Notes under the pieces: model-generated
Database searches by the model: none
What the model saw: only the letters and a program-made list of their open reading frames with translations
What the model was told of the DNA's origin: nothing
Translations under genes and position numbers: made by a program
In this document: piece after piece, positions 36,307-44,753 of the stretch
Layout of the letters: every line of letters starts with the position of its first letter
Position numbering within the stretch: the first letter of the stretch is position 1
NCBI RefSeq assembly: GCF_001570585.1
Contig: NZ_BBXF01000009.1
Location: 124,001-188,000 of the forward strand
Direction of reading: 5' to 3'
Length of the DNA stretch: 64,000 nucleotides
DNA from: Herbidospora daliensis
GTDB taxonomy: Bacteria > Actinomycetota > Actinomycetes > Streptosporangiales > Streptosporangiaceae

Positions 36307-36653
36307 GCCCGGCCGTCGGGCGCCCACGCGAACAGCGGGCGCACCTCCACGCCTCCGTCGAGGCACGCCGGGTTGAGCTTGGCGACGGCGAGGGCGACGT
36401 CCAGGTCGGGGGCCTCCAGGACGAAGAAGCCGGCCACGACCTCCTTCGCCTCGGCGAACGGGCCGTCGGTGACGACGTCGCCGCGGACGGACGTGGCGGT
36501 GGTGCTCGCCTCCAGGGCGAAGCCGGCGATCTCCTTGCCGCCGAGTTCCTCGACCTGTGCGGGGTAGCGTTCGAGCAGCGCGAGGTAGTCGGGCGTCAGG
36601 GCCGCCGGGTCGGCTGGGGCGGGCGAGTGGATGATGACGGCGTACTGGGGCAT
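36303..36653 (-). CDS. YCII/DGPF domain protein
   Basis: 116 residues with the DGPF signature in VTDGPFAEAKEVVAGFFVLEA. Companion of ECF42 sigma factors and usually their direct target; molecular function unknown. Translationally coupled to the sigma gene by a 4-bp overlap; preceded by a candidate ECF42 promoter. ATG start after a GAGGAGCTTGC site. Confidence 0.93.
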   Translation of the reverse strand: MPQYAVIIHSPAPADPAALTPDYLALLERYPAQVEELGGKEIAGFALEASTTATSVRGDVVTDGPFAEAKEVVAGFFVLEAPDLDVALAVAKLNPACLDGGVEVRPLFAWAPDGRA

Positions 36654-36684
36654 CGCAAGCTCCTCGGTCGTGGTTCATCCATCC

Positions 36685-36711
36685 GACGTGCGGGGGCTGC
36701 CGGAATCGACA
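36685..36711 (-). promoter_or_regulatory. Candidate ECF42 promoter
   Basis: On the minus strand TGTCGA (36711-36706) and CGTC (36688-36685) are separated by 17 bp, matching the bipartite motif described for ECF42 targets. It lies 32 bp upstream of the DGPF start, so the pair is probably autoregulated. Confidence 0.6.
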
Positions 36712-36745
36712 ACCCGGCGCGAAGATTTTTCCGGCTCGCTGTATA

Positions 36746-36762
36746 AAAATGTTACATAGTAC
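36746..36762. promoter_or_regulatory. Degenerate IclR-box-like site before the dehydrogenase
   Basis: AAAATGTTACATAGTAC; the right half (TACATAG-AC) agrees with the four IclR-type boxes at 52.1 and 53.8-53.9 kb, the left half does not. It lies 16 bp before the start of a gene in the same pathway. Confidence 0.3.
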
Positions 36763-36778
36763 AAACCGGAGGATTTCG

Positions 36779-38182
36779 ATGATCAACGAAGCCGCCCGCG
36801 CCGGGGAGGTCTGGCGCACCCGCCCGGCCGCCGAGCGGGCCGACGTGCTCGACCGGGTCGCCGACGCGCTGCTGGCCGCCGCCGACGACCTGTGGCCCGT
36901 GGCGGCCCGGGAGACCTCGCTCGGCGAGGTCCGGCTCCGCGGGGAGATCGCCCGGTCGGCGGTCCAGTTCCGGCTGTTCGCGGGGGTCCTGCGCGACGGC
37001 GGGCACGTGGAGGCGATCATCGACCACGCCGACCCGTCGGCGACCCCGCCCAAGCCCGACGTGCGGCGCATGTTCCAGCCGGTGCCGGGCGTGGTGGGGG
37101 TGTTCGCCGCCTCCAACTTCCCGTTCGCGTTCTCCGTCGCGGGCGGCGACGTCGCCTCCGCCCTCGCGGCGGGCTGCGCGGTCGTGGTGAAGGCCCACCC
37201 CGGGCACCCGGAGCTCTCGCGGCGGGTCGCCGAGGTCATGCGCGCCGCGCTGCCCGACCCCGACCTGCTCGGCCTGCTCGAAGGGTTCGAGGCCGGCAAG
37301 GAGCTCGTGCAGCACCCGCTCGTGTCGGCGGTCGGCTTCACCGGCTCGCTGCGCGGCGGCAAGGCGATCCAGGCGCTGATCGACGAACGCCCCGACCCGA
37401 TCCCGTTCTACGGCGAGCTCGGCAGCGTGAACCCGGTCGTCGTGCTGCCGTCGGCGCTGGCCGACCCGGTCGGCCTCGCCGAGGGCTTCGCCGCCTCCCT
37501 CACGCTGGGCGTCGGCCAGTTCTGCACCAACCCCGGCCTGCTGTTCGTGCCCGACGACGCCGACCTGCTCAAGGCGATCACGGCCGCCGTCTCGGCCACC
37601 ACCGGCGGCACCATGCTGACCCCCGCCATCTGCGAGGGCTTCGAATCGGGCGTCTCCCGCCTCGACGAGCGCCTGACCGAACTGGCCCGCGGCCTGGCCG
37701 GCTCTGCCGAGGGCGCCGTCGCGCCGCGCGTCTACACCGCCGACCTGACCACGTTCTCGCTGGGCCTGCCCGAGTTCGCCGAGGAGACGTTCGGGCCGTC
37801 GGCGATCGTGGTGACGTACAAGGAGATCACCGACCTCCCCGAGGTGCTGCGCAACCTGCCCGGCTCGCTGACCGCGACCCTGCACTCGGCTGACCCGGTC
37901 GAGGCGGCCCCGCTGGTGCCCGAGCTCGCCCGGCTGGCCGGCCGGGTGATCTGGAACGGCTGGCCGACCGGCGTCGCGGTGACGTGGGCGATGCACCACG
38001 GCGGACCGTGGCCCGCCAGCACCACGCCGATGCACACCTCGGTGGGCGCGACGGCGATCCGGCGCTGGCAGACGCCGGTCGCCTACCAGGACCTGCCCGA
38101 GCCCCTGCTGCCTCTTGAGCTGCGCGACGACAACCCGCTCGGCATCCCGCGCCGGGTCGACGGCGCTCTGTCGGTGGGGTAG
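36779..38182 (+). CDS. Alpha-ketoglutarate semialdehyde dehydrogenase
   Basis: Aldehyde dehydrogenase (2,5-dioxovalerate dehydrogenase type) of 467 residues that oxidises alpha-ketoglutarate semialdehyde to alpha-ketoglutarate, the last step of the oxidative uronate/aldarate pathway. FAASNFPFAFSVAGGDVASA near residue 110, VVVKAHPGHPELS, the Glu in FYGELGSVNPVVVLP and the catalytic Cys in GVGQFCTNPGL near 245 are typical of this subgroup. ATG at 36779 with an ACCGGAGGA site. Its substrate would come from the kdgD product encoded at 44750-45604. Confidence 0.88.
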   Translation: MINEAARAGEVWRTRPAAERADVLDRVADALLAAADDLWPVAARETSLGEVRLRGEIARSAVQFRLFAGVLRDGGHVEAIIDHADPSATPPKPDVRRMFQPVPGVVGVFAASNFPFAFSVAGGDVASALAAGCAVVVKAHPGHPELSRRVAEVMRAALPDPDLLGLLEGFEAGKELVQHPLVSAVGFTGSLRGGKAIQALIDERPDPIPFYGELGSVNPVVVLPSALADPVGLAEGFAASLTLGVGQFCTNPGLLFVPDDADLLKAITAAVSATTGGTMLTPAICEGFESGVSRLDERLTELARGLAGSAEGAVAPRVYTADLTTFSLGLPEFAEETFGPSAIVVTYKEITDLPEVLRNLPGSLTATLHSADPVEAAPLVPELARLAGRVIWNGWPTGVAVTWAMHHGGPWPASTTPMHTSVGATAIRRWQTPVAYQDLPEPLLPLELRDDNPLGIPRRVDGALSVG

Positions 38183-38196
38183 GGCATGCTGCGCGG

Positions 38197-39072
38197 GTGA
38201 CGTCGTTACGCCGCCTGCGCACCGAGCTCTACGTGCAATACGGGTCCATCTGTCTCTACGGCTCCGACCGGCTGGACATCAGGACCGATGAGCCCGACTA
38301 CCACCTGAGGGCCACCTTCGACCTGGAGGCCTGGGAGGACGAACCGCCCCCGCCGGAGGGCTCCTGGACTCTCGTCGACGACGGGAGGCTGACGGCGGAG
38401 ACGGGGGTCGTCCAGGTCGGCGTCTTCGACGACAGCGGTCCCGACTTCCTGATCGGGCCGCCCTGGTTCGAATACGGCCTGACCGTCCACCTCGGCGATC
38501 CGGACATCGACCAGTGGCTGATCCGCTTCTGGCCGCTGCGTGACGTCTTCGACCCCGTCGTCCACGCGAAGCCGCGCGAGACCACGGCGCTGCCGCCGCC
38601 GCGGCCCCGGCGGGCCGAGGTCCCGGTCACCACGGCCGGGCAGTGGGCGGCCATGCGGCCGAACCGGCATGTGGAGTGGCCGGGCGTCCAGCCGGAGATC
38701 CGGTCGGACCTCCAGTCGGTCTACGAGATGATCCGCCTCCAATCGGCGCCCGTCGACCTGGTCGCGACGGCGTTGAACCCCGACCGGGCGACCACCTTCC
38801 AGCTGGGCTCCGACGCGATTCACTCGGGCGAGCCCGGCGGCAGCCACCGGGCGTGGCGGTGGGAGTGGGAGACCGCCGACGGCGTCCCGGAAGACGGGAA
38901 CATGCGGGTCGGGCGGGTCGTGCACGCCCACGACGCCGCCGCCCGCCGCGTCTTCGCCTCGGGCGTCGTGACGGTTCTGGCCAGTTCCGGTTCGGACTAC
39001 ACGGTCCGCGACGCCCAGCCCCACGAGGCCGCGCGGGTGTTGTGCGCCGAGCAGGTCTGGGGAGGGCCGTGA
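38197..39072 (+). CDS. Hypothetical protein
   Basis: 291 residues, family not recognised. No signal peptide or membrane segment. The first 125 residues look like a beta-rich domain (LYVQYGSICLYGSDRLDIRT; FDDSGPDFLIGPPWFEYGLT), then a Pro/Arg linker, then a second domain (VEWPGVQPEIRSDLQSVYEM to the end). Good codon use over the whole length and a GTG 15 bp after the dehydrogenase stop suggest a real gene in one transcript with it, ended by the hairpin at 39073. Confidence 0.8.
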   Translation: MTSLRRLRTELYVQYGSICLYGSDRLDIRTDEPDYHLRATFDLEAWEDEPPPPEGSWTLVDDGRLTAETGVVQVGVFDDSGPDFLIGPPWFEYGLTVHLGDPDIDQWLIRFWPLRDVFDPVVHAKPRETTALPPPRPRRAEVPVTTAGQWAAMRPNRHVEWPGVQPEIRSDLQSVYEMIRLQSAPVDLVATALNPDRATTFQLGSDAIHSGEPGGSHRAWRWEWETADGVPEDGNMRVGRVVHAHDAAARRVFASGVVTVLASSGSDYTVRDAQPHEAARVLCAEQVWGGP

Positions 39073-39113
39073 GGCGGCGCCGTGCCCCCCGCAAGCAGGG
39101 GCGCGGCGCCGCC
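39073..39113. terminator. Bidirectional terminator
   Basis: GGCGGCGCCG-T-GCCCC pairs with GGGGC-G-CGGCGCCGCC (15 bp, one mismatch) between the convergent ends of the hypothetical gene and the pectate lyase operon. Confidence 0.8.
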
Positions 39114-39116
39114 GGT

Positions 39117-40364
39117 CTAGGCGAGTTCGCCTGCGCCCGCGTGTCTCGACACGTCCTTGTGGACCTTCGACGCCGGGTCGACGCCCGTGTGCAGGGTGGG
39201 GGTCCAGCCCGCGTCGGCGCCCAGGTCGGGGTCGTTGGCCGCGTTGTACGCCGCTATCGGGTCGAACGGGGTCACCGTGCCGCCGACCCGGAGCAGGTCG
39301 CCCTTCGCCGTGAGGGTCGTGCCGCCCCAGTTGTAGAGGATCTTCGCCGGGTCGACGCCCCGGCCCAGGCGGTAGAAGTTGTTCTCGCTGTAGATCTGCG
39401 ACTGCACGCCGACCCCCAGCGCGTAGACGAACGACGCCGGGTCGTAGGCCTCGTAGTAGTTGTTGTAGACGTGCACCTGGCCGAACCTGACCCGGGGCAG
39501 CCGTTGCAGGGTGTTCTCGAAGTGGTTGTGGTGGACGGTCACCCGGAGTTTCCCGAGGTCCTGTGACGGGTTGTTGGTCGAGCCGATCAGCATCGTCTTG
39601 TCGTGGCCGGTGAAGCGGTTCCACGACGCGGTCACCAGGTCGCTGCCGTTGGTGATGTCGAGCTGGCCGTCGTGGACCTGCCACGGGCGGCCGAAGTAGA
39701 CCGGCTGGGCGCTGTCGGGGTTGGCGCCGTCGGTGAAGGTGTTGTGGTCGACCCACACGTGGGTCGAGCCGGTCAGCGAGATGTTGTCGTAGAGGGAGTT
39801 CCAGTTGCCCTCGGCGCCGTCGAGCGGGTCCCACTGGGGGAAGCAGTCGTGGGCGTCCTCGAACGTGAGGTTGCGGATGATCACGTTGTCGGCCTTGTCG
39901 ACGTGCAGGTTCACGCCTTTGATCCGGGCGTGTCTCCCCTCGCCGACGATGGTGGTGTTCGAGCCGACCTTGAGCTTGATGTGGGCGGTCTGCCGGGCGG
40001 CGGAGGCCGCGCGGGCGTCCTCCAGCGGGCCCGACGGGTCGACGCGGCCCCAGGTCGCGGGGTCGTACGCCGCGAGGTAGGCGTCCAGGGAGTAGCCGCC
40101 GGTCGTGTACGAGGAACAGGGCAGGTTGCCGTCGATGACGCCCCTGACCTTGATGATCTTCGGGCCGGGGGCGGTCAGGGCGGCGACCAGCTGGTCGCGG
40201 GTCGAGACGGTGTGGACGCCGGCGGCGGGCGCCGCCGAACCGCCGGTGGTGCCGGAACCGTGGGAGCCCCAGCCGTCGCCGGCTCCGAGCGTCTGCCGGG
40301 CCGGATCGGGGGCGGGCCCCGCCAGCGCGCCCACCGTGAGGGCGAAAACGAGCATGCTGCGCAT
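39117..40364 (-). CDS. Secreted pectate lyase, PL1 family (lyase 1)
   Basis: 415 residues. Short signal peptide MRSMLVFALTVGALAG. Parallel beta-helix PL1 motifs: NTTIVGEGRHARIKG, VIIRNLTFEDAHDCFPQWDP (calcium-binding Asp), TGSTHVWVDHNTFTDG and the catalytic-Arg region LQRLPRVRFGQVHVYNNYYE. Cleaves polygalacturonate by beta-elimination. Last gene of the eight-gene importer operon that starts at 48237, 77 bp after the binding-protein gene. Confidence 0.94.
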   Translation of the reverse strand: MRSMLVFALTVGALAGPAPDPARQTLGAGDGWGSHGSGTTGGSAAPAAGVHTVSTRDQLVAALTAPGPKIIKVRGVIDGNLPCSSYTTGGYSLDAYLAAYDPATWGRVDPSGPLEDARAASAARQTAHIKLKVGSNTTIVGEGRHARIKGVNLHVDKADNVIIRNLTFEDAHDCFPQWDPLDGAEGNWNSLYDNISLTGSTHVWVDHNTFTDGANPDSAQPVYFGRPWQVHDGQLDITNGSDLVTASWNRFTGHDKTMLIGSTNNPSQDLGKLRVTVHHNHFENTLQRLPRVRFGQVHVYNNYYEAYDPASFVYALGVGVQSQIYSENNFYRLGRGVDPAKILYNWGGTTLTAKGDLLRVGGTVTPFDPIAAYNAANDPDLGADAGWTPTLHTGVDPASKVHKDVSRHAGAGELA

Positions 40365-40441
40365 ACGCGTGTCTCCTAGAGGAACAGGGCCCGTACGGCT
40401 CCCGCCAGGTCAGGGGGCGGGAGACGTACGGGAGAACGAGG

Positions 40442-41731
40442 TCAGCCGCCGTTGCGCTGCTTCCACTTGGCCTGCGCCTCGGTCAGCGCGGCGGCCATGC
40501 CGTCGAGGAACTCCTTGGCCGGCAGCTCCCCGAGGAGCACCTTCTGGAAGTTCGGCTCGGCGTCGGTCTTGGTGATCGCGTTGAACTCCGGCAGGTGGTA
40601 GGGCATCTGCACGACCGCCGTGGCCGGGTCGTTCAGCACCTCCAGCGCCGCCGACACGTGCTGGCGTTCCTTGATCCACGGCTCGGAGTTCACCTCGGTG
40701 TTGGCGGGCAGCACGCCCGTCTTGTCGGCCCAGTAGCTGTTCATCGCCTTGCTCGCGGCGAAGGTGGCGAACGCCAGCGCGGCGTCCTTCTTCTCGCCGC
40801 TCGCGAACAGGCCGATCCCGGCGATCGGGTTCGAGAGCACCGCGCGGGGCGCGCCCTCGGCCGGGCGGAAGACGGGCAGCGCGGCGACCTTGTCGGCGCC
40901 GAGGGTCTTCACGTGGTCGTTGTAGGAGCCCAGGTTGTGCTGCATGACCGCGATGGAGCCGCCGTCGAACTGGGCGACCATCTTGGCGTAGTCGTTGGTC
41001 GCGTCGGCCTCGGGCGTGTTCGTCTTGAACAGCCCGGCGAGCTTCTCCAGCGCGGCCACGTTCTTGGGGTCGTTCACCGTCGAGACGCCGCTCGCGTCGA
41101 ACATCTGGGGGATGCCCGACTGGCCGTACACGACCTCCAGGGCCTGGGCGATCGAGCCCGCGCCGCCGCGGATGGTGAAGCCGTAGCGGTTCTGGCCCTT
41201 GTCGGTCAGCGCGCCGACCGCGTCGAAGAACTGGTCCCACGTCTCGGGCGGGGTGAGGTTCTTCTCCTTGAACCAGTCGGTGCGGTACCAGAAGACGCCC
41301 ATGTTGGTGGACATCGGCATCATGTACGTCTTCCCGTCGGGCACCGTCGACTTGACCGAGTTCACCACCTGCTCGTTCAGCGGCAGGCCGGTCAGGTCGA
41401 CCGGGTCGAGCGCCTTCTGCGCGACCAGGTTGGCGAGCATCGCCGTCGAGACGCCGCCCACGTCGGGCAGGCCGCCGCCGGCGATGGCGGTGTCGTACTT
41501 CTGCTGCACCTGGGCGATGGGGATGCCCACGTACTCGACCTTGATCTTGGGGTTGGCCTTCTGGAACTCGGCGATGATGTGCTGCCACACCGGGGTGCGG
41601 GCGGGGCCGCCGTTGTCGTCCCAGAAGGTGATGGTGGTCGTGCCGTCGCCGGAGGGGGCGGGGTCGCCGCCGCATCCGGTCATGGTCAGACCGGCGCCTA
41701 TCAACAGGGCACACAGCAGGCGTCTGGCCAT
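40442..41731 (-). CDS. ABC sugar importer substrate-binding lipoprotein
   Basis: 429 residues. Lipoprotein signal MARRLLCALLIGAGLTMTGC with the lipobox Cys at residue 20. Family 1 solute-binding protein layout (TITFWDDNGGPARTPVW; AIAGGGLPDVGGVSTAML; VFWYRTDWFKEKNLTPPETW). Likely binds an oligogalacturonide or uronate given its neighbours. Start at 41731; 5 bp after the Gfo-DUF6807 gene. Confidence 0.93.
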   Translation of the reverse strand: MARRLLCALLIGAGLTMTGCGGDPAPSGDGTTTITFWDDNGGPARTPVWQHIIAEFQKANPKIKVEYVGIPIAQVQQKYDTAIAGGGLPDVGGVSTAMLANLVAQKALDPVDLTGLPLNEQVVNSVKSTVPDGKTYMMPMSTNMGVFWYRTDWFKEKNLTPPETWDQFFDAVGALTDKGQNRYGFTIRGGAGSIAQALEVVYGQSGIPQMFDASGVSTVNDPKNVAALEKLAGLFKTNTPEADATNDYAKMVAQFDGGSIAVMQHNLGSYNDHVKTLGADKVAALPVFRPAEGAPRAVLSNPIAGIGLFASGEKKDAALAFATFAASKAMNSYWADKTGVLPANTEVNSEPWIKERQHVSAALEVLNDPATAVVQMPYHLPEFNAITKTDAEPNFQKVLLGELPAKEFLDGMAAALTEAQAKWKQRNGG

Positions 41732-41736
41732 CGTGT

Positions 41737-43701
41737 CTACCTTTCTCGTTGGATGTCCCCGAGGTCTGTGACCAGAGCGGCGGCCTCGGCGGGGGTGAGG
41801 CGGCCGTCGGCGATGACGGTGACGACGCGGCGGGTCAGGCCGCGCTCGACGACGAGCGGGTGCTCCCAGGCCAGCGCCGGTCCGGCGCCCGGATATTCGT
41901 CGATCCGGACGAACCACGGGTCGGCGTCCTGGACGAACACCAGCGTCCAGTCGTCGCCCGACATGGCCAGCCAGGGCGCGCGGCTGCCGTGCGGCTCGTC
42001 GTTCCACGCGGTGAACGCGGTCCGGTCGGCCGACGCGCCGGGGGCCCGCCAGAAGAAGCCGCCGTATCCGGCCCCGGCGCGGCCCTTGGTGGCCGAGCTC
42101 TCGATCGTGAGCGGCTCGCGGGTGAGGTTGGTGAGCGTGAACTCCACGTCGAGGGCCCAGCCCCGGCGCAGTGGGCGGGCCGTCACCCGGCGGCTCTCCT
42201 CGATCAGGTCGAGGCCGTCGACGCCGGTCCAGCGCAGGGTCTCGGTGAAGGCGTGCTCGTCGCGGCGGGTGAAGGCGACGTGGTTCTGCACGCCGTGGTT
42301 GTTGAGCCAGGTCGGGCCGCGGCCCCGGACGTAGGTACGGCCGCCCCAGAAGTTGCGGCCGCAGATGTCGGCGACCGCGATCGAGGCCCCGAGGTGGTGG
42401 ACGTGGTCGGCCGGGTTGACCTCGGTCACCGCGACGCCGCCCAGCGTGCGCACCGGGTGGAGGTAGGGGCGGGGTGACAGCGTGGTGGCCAGTTCGGGCC
42501 GCCAGTTGTACTCGGCGACCGCCCTCCCGGCCACCTTCAGCACCGCACGCGGGGCCGCCCACGGCACGTCGAGCTCGGAGAACAGCGCCAGGTGCTCGGC
42601 GCTGCGCGCGGTCAGGTTGGCGACGCCGGGGATGGTGCGCCGGACCACGACGCCGTTCTCCTGCTCGATCTCCTGGTGGACGTCGGGGATCGGCAGCGGG
42701 TCGGGCGCGAGCCGGATCTCCTCCAGCACCCGCATGAACGCGCCCGTCCGGCGCAGCGGCACCAGCAGCGGCACACCCTCTCTGACGTGGGAGACCAGGT
42801 TCTCCAGCAGGTCGGCGCGGGCGTAGGTGGTGGTGGACACGCCGCGCGCCCGGCTCTCCACCCGCACCCGGTCGAGGGTGTACGTCAGCGTGATCCGCCC
42901 CTCGGTGCCGTGGACGGTCACGTAGGGCTCGTGCCTGCGGTCGGCCGTCAGGGTCACCGCGATCGTGATCGGCGGCCCGTCAGACAGGTGGATGCGCAGG
43001 CAGGAGGTGTCGTCGGCCTCGATCGGGTTGGCGTGGAAGAGCTCCGCGTCGACGCCGGCGACGTCGTCGGCGGTGTCCTTCCCGGCCACGGCCAGGGCGG
43101 TCGCGACGGCGTGCGCGAACGGGTTGGTGAGGGCGCCGTCCATGACGTCGACCCGCCCGGCGCGGCGTCTGCCCGCCCACGCCGAGCGGGTGAAGTAGGC
43201 CGAGGGGCGCTCCCAGGCGCCGGCGACGCCGATGCCGTGCACCCGGCCGATGACGCCCTCGGCGACCAGGCGGCGGATCGCGGGGATCGCCGCCGAGCCG
43301 AGGCTCTGGAAGCCGACCTGACAGGCCAGGCCGGTTCTCCGTACGGCCGCCTCGATCTCCCCGAACCCCGCCAGGGTCGAGGCGGGCGGCTTCTCCAGCA
43401 GCAGGTGCGACCCGGCCTCCAGCGCGCGGATCGCCAGGTCGCGATGGGTCTGGATGGGCGTGACCAGGATGGTCACCTCGGCGCCGGTCCGTTCGACCAG
43501 CCGCCCGAGGTCGGTCGACCACTCGGGGACGCCCAGCCCGCGCAGCAGGCCGGGCTCGATCTCCCGTACGTCGCAGACGCCCGCCAGCCTGACCTGGCCG
43601 CCCTCGGTGAGGCGGCGCAGGTTCTCCAGGTGCCACCAGCCGTGGCCGTAGACCCCGGCCAGGACCACCGGGACGGTGCGCGTGGTGGTGCCGTTCATCA
43701 T
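41737..43701 (-). CDS. Gfo/Idh/MocA oxidoreductase fused to DUF6807
   Basis: 654 residues. About 1-370 is a Gfo/Idh/MocA NAD(P)-dependent sugar oxidoreductase: Rossmann start VVLAGVYGHGWWHLENLRRL, EKPPAS near residue 100 (family motif EKP), then the substrate domain. About 385-654 is a DUF6807 (PmoA-like) domain with VAVTEVNPADHVHHLGASIA, CGRNFWGGRTYVRG and SAYGGFFWRAP-type segments. The family's usual third Rossmann Gly is replaced (AGVYGHGW). Overlaps the enolase-family gene by 4 bp. Probable role: redox step on a uronate or its derivative; the DUF6807 part is of unknown function. Confidence 0.88.
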   Translation of the reverse strand: MMNGTTTRTVPVVLAGVYGHGWWHLENLRRLTEGGQVRLAGVCDVREIEPGLLRGLGVPEWSTDLGRLVERTGAEVTILVTPIQTHRDLAIRALEAGSHLLLEKPPASTLAGFGEIEAAVRRTGLACQVGFQSLGSAAIPAIRRLVAEGVIGRVHGIGVAGAWERPSAYFTRSAWAGRRRAGRVDVMDGALTNPFAHAVATALAVAGKDTADDVAGVDAELFHANPIEADDTSCLRIHLSDGPPITIAVTLTADRRHEPYVTVHGTEGRITLTYTLDRVRVESRARGVSTTTYARADLLENLVSHVREGVPLLVPLRRTGAFMRVLEEIRLAPDPLPIPDVHQEIEQENGVVVRRTIPGVANLTARSAEHLALFSELDVPWAAPRAVLKVAGRAVAEYNWRPELATTLSPRPYLHPVRTLGGVAVTEVNPADHVHHLGASIAVADICGRNFWGGRTYVRGRGPTWLNNHGVQNHVAFTRRDEHAFTETLRWTGVDGLDLIEESRRVTARPLRRGWALDVEFTLTNLTREPLTIESSATKGRAGAGYGGFFWRAPGASADRTAFTAWNDEPHGSRAPWLAMSGDDWTLVFVQDADPWFVRIDEYPGAGPALAWEHPLVVERGLTRRVVTVIADGRLTPAEAAALVTDLGDIQRER

Positions 43702-44753
43702 CGGCCCTCCAAGGTGGGAAAACGCAGGCCATGGCCCAGATGGGGGCCGACCCGGGCGCCGCCGGGGCCCAGTTCGACCGGCGGCGGCCCGTCGAGGAGG
43801 CCGAGCGCGGCCAGGGAGGCGTCCTCGACGTCCTCGACCATGCACGGCAGCGGGAGCGCCAGGGCGAGCTGCGCCGACAGGTCGGGCAGCAGGTGCGGGA
43901 AGACGGGCACGCCCTGCACGCGGGCGAGTTCGGCGATCCGCAGCAGCGGGGTGATCCCGCCGACCCTGACGACGTTGGGCTGCACGACGTCGACGGCGTC
44001 GAGCAGCCGGCGGAAGTCGTGGACGGTGGACAGGCTCTCGCCGGCGGCGATCGGGACGCCGACCGATTCGCGCAGCCGCCGCAGGCCGTCGAGGTCGTCG
44101 GCGGGCAGCGGCTCCTCGACCCAGGTGAGCCCGAACGGCTCCAGCTCCCGGATCATGGCGCGGGCCCGGAACAGGTCCCAGCGCTGGTTGGCGTCGACCA
44201 TCAGCAGGGTGGCGGGGCCGAGGACCTCCCTGACGGCGGCCACCCGCTCGACGTCGTCGTCGCGGCCGACCTTGATCTTCACGGCGGGGTAGCCGATCCA
44301 GCGGCGGGCCTGGTCGACCAGTTCGCTCAGCGGGTAGTGCCGGTTGACCCCGCTCGCGTAGACCGGCACGGCGTCGCGCCGCCGCCCGATCGTGTCGGCG
44401 AGGCCGAGCCCCTGGGCGGTCGCCCGCAGGTCCCATAACGCGATGTCCACCGCCGCCATCGCCATGGTCGTGATCCCGCCGCCGCCCGCCTCGCGCAGGT
44501 GCCTCCACAGGTGGTCCCAGACCACCTCGGGGTGGGCGGGCAGGCCCTTCACGGCGGCGGCGATGTCGTGGTCGAGCAGGGCGGCCACCGCCGCCGCCCC
44601 GATGGAGGGCGTCCAGGAGAAGCCGGTGCCGGTGCGGCCGTCGTCCAGGACGAGCGTGCAGGCGATCACGTGCTGGTACGGCACGTCGGGCCCCCACGGC
44701 CGGGGCAGGTCCGCCCGCAGCGGGAGCGTGTGCAGGCCCGCGATCCGCGTCAT
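43698..44753 (-). CDS. Enolase-superfamily (mandelate racemase/MLE) acid-sugar dehydratase
   Basis: 351 residues. KxK motif in YPAVKIKVGRDDD near residue 165, metal ligands Asp in LLMVDANQRW, Glu in WVEEPLPADD and Glu in IAAGESL, and a possible catalytic His in VFPHLLPDLSAQ. This set fits mandelate-racemase-type dehydratases or epimerases of aldonic/aldaric acids. Context suggests galactarate or a related acid feeding kdgD. Overlaps both neighbours by 4 bp. Confidence 0.9.
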   Translation of the reverse strand: MTRIAGLHTLPLRADLPRPWGPDVPYQHVIACTLVLDDGRTGTGFSWTPSIGAAAVAALLDHDIAAAVKGLPAHPEVVWDHLWRHLREAGGGGITTMAMAAVDIALWDLRATAQGLGLADTIGRRRDAVPVYASGVNRHYPLSELVDQARRWIGYPAVKIKVGRDDDVERVAAVREVLGPATLLMVDANQRWDLFRARAMIRELEPFGLTWVEEPLPADDLDGLRRLRESVGVPIAAGESLSTVHDFRRLLDAVDVVQPNVVRVGGITPLLRIAELARVQGVPVFPHLLPDLSAQLALALPLPCMVEDVEDASLAALGLLDGPPPVELGPGGARVGPHLGHGLRFPTLEGR

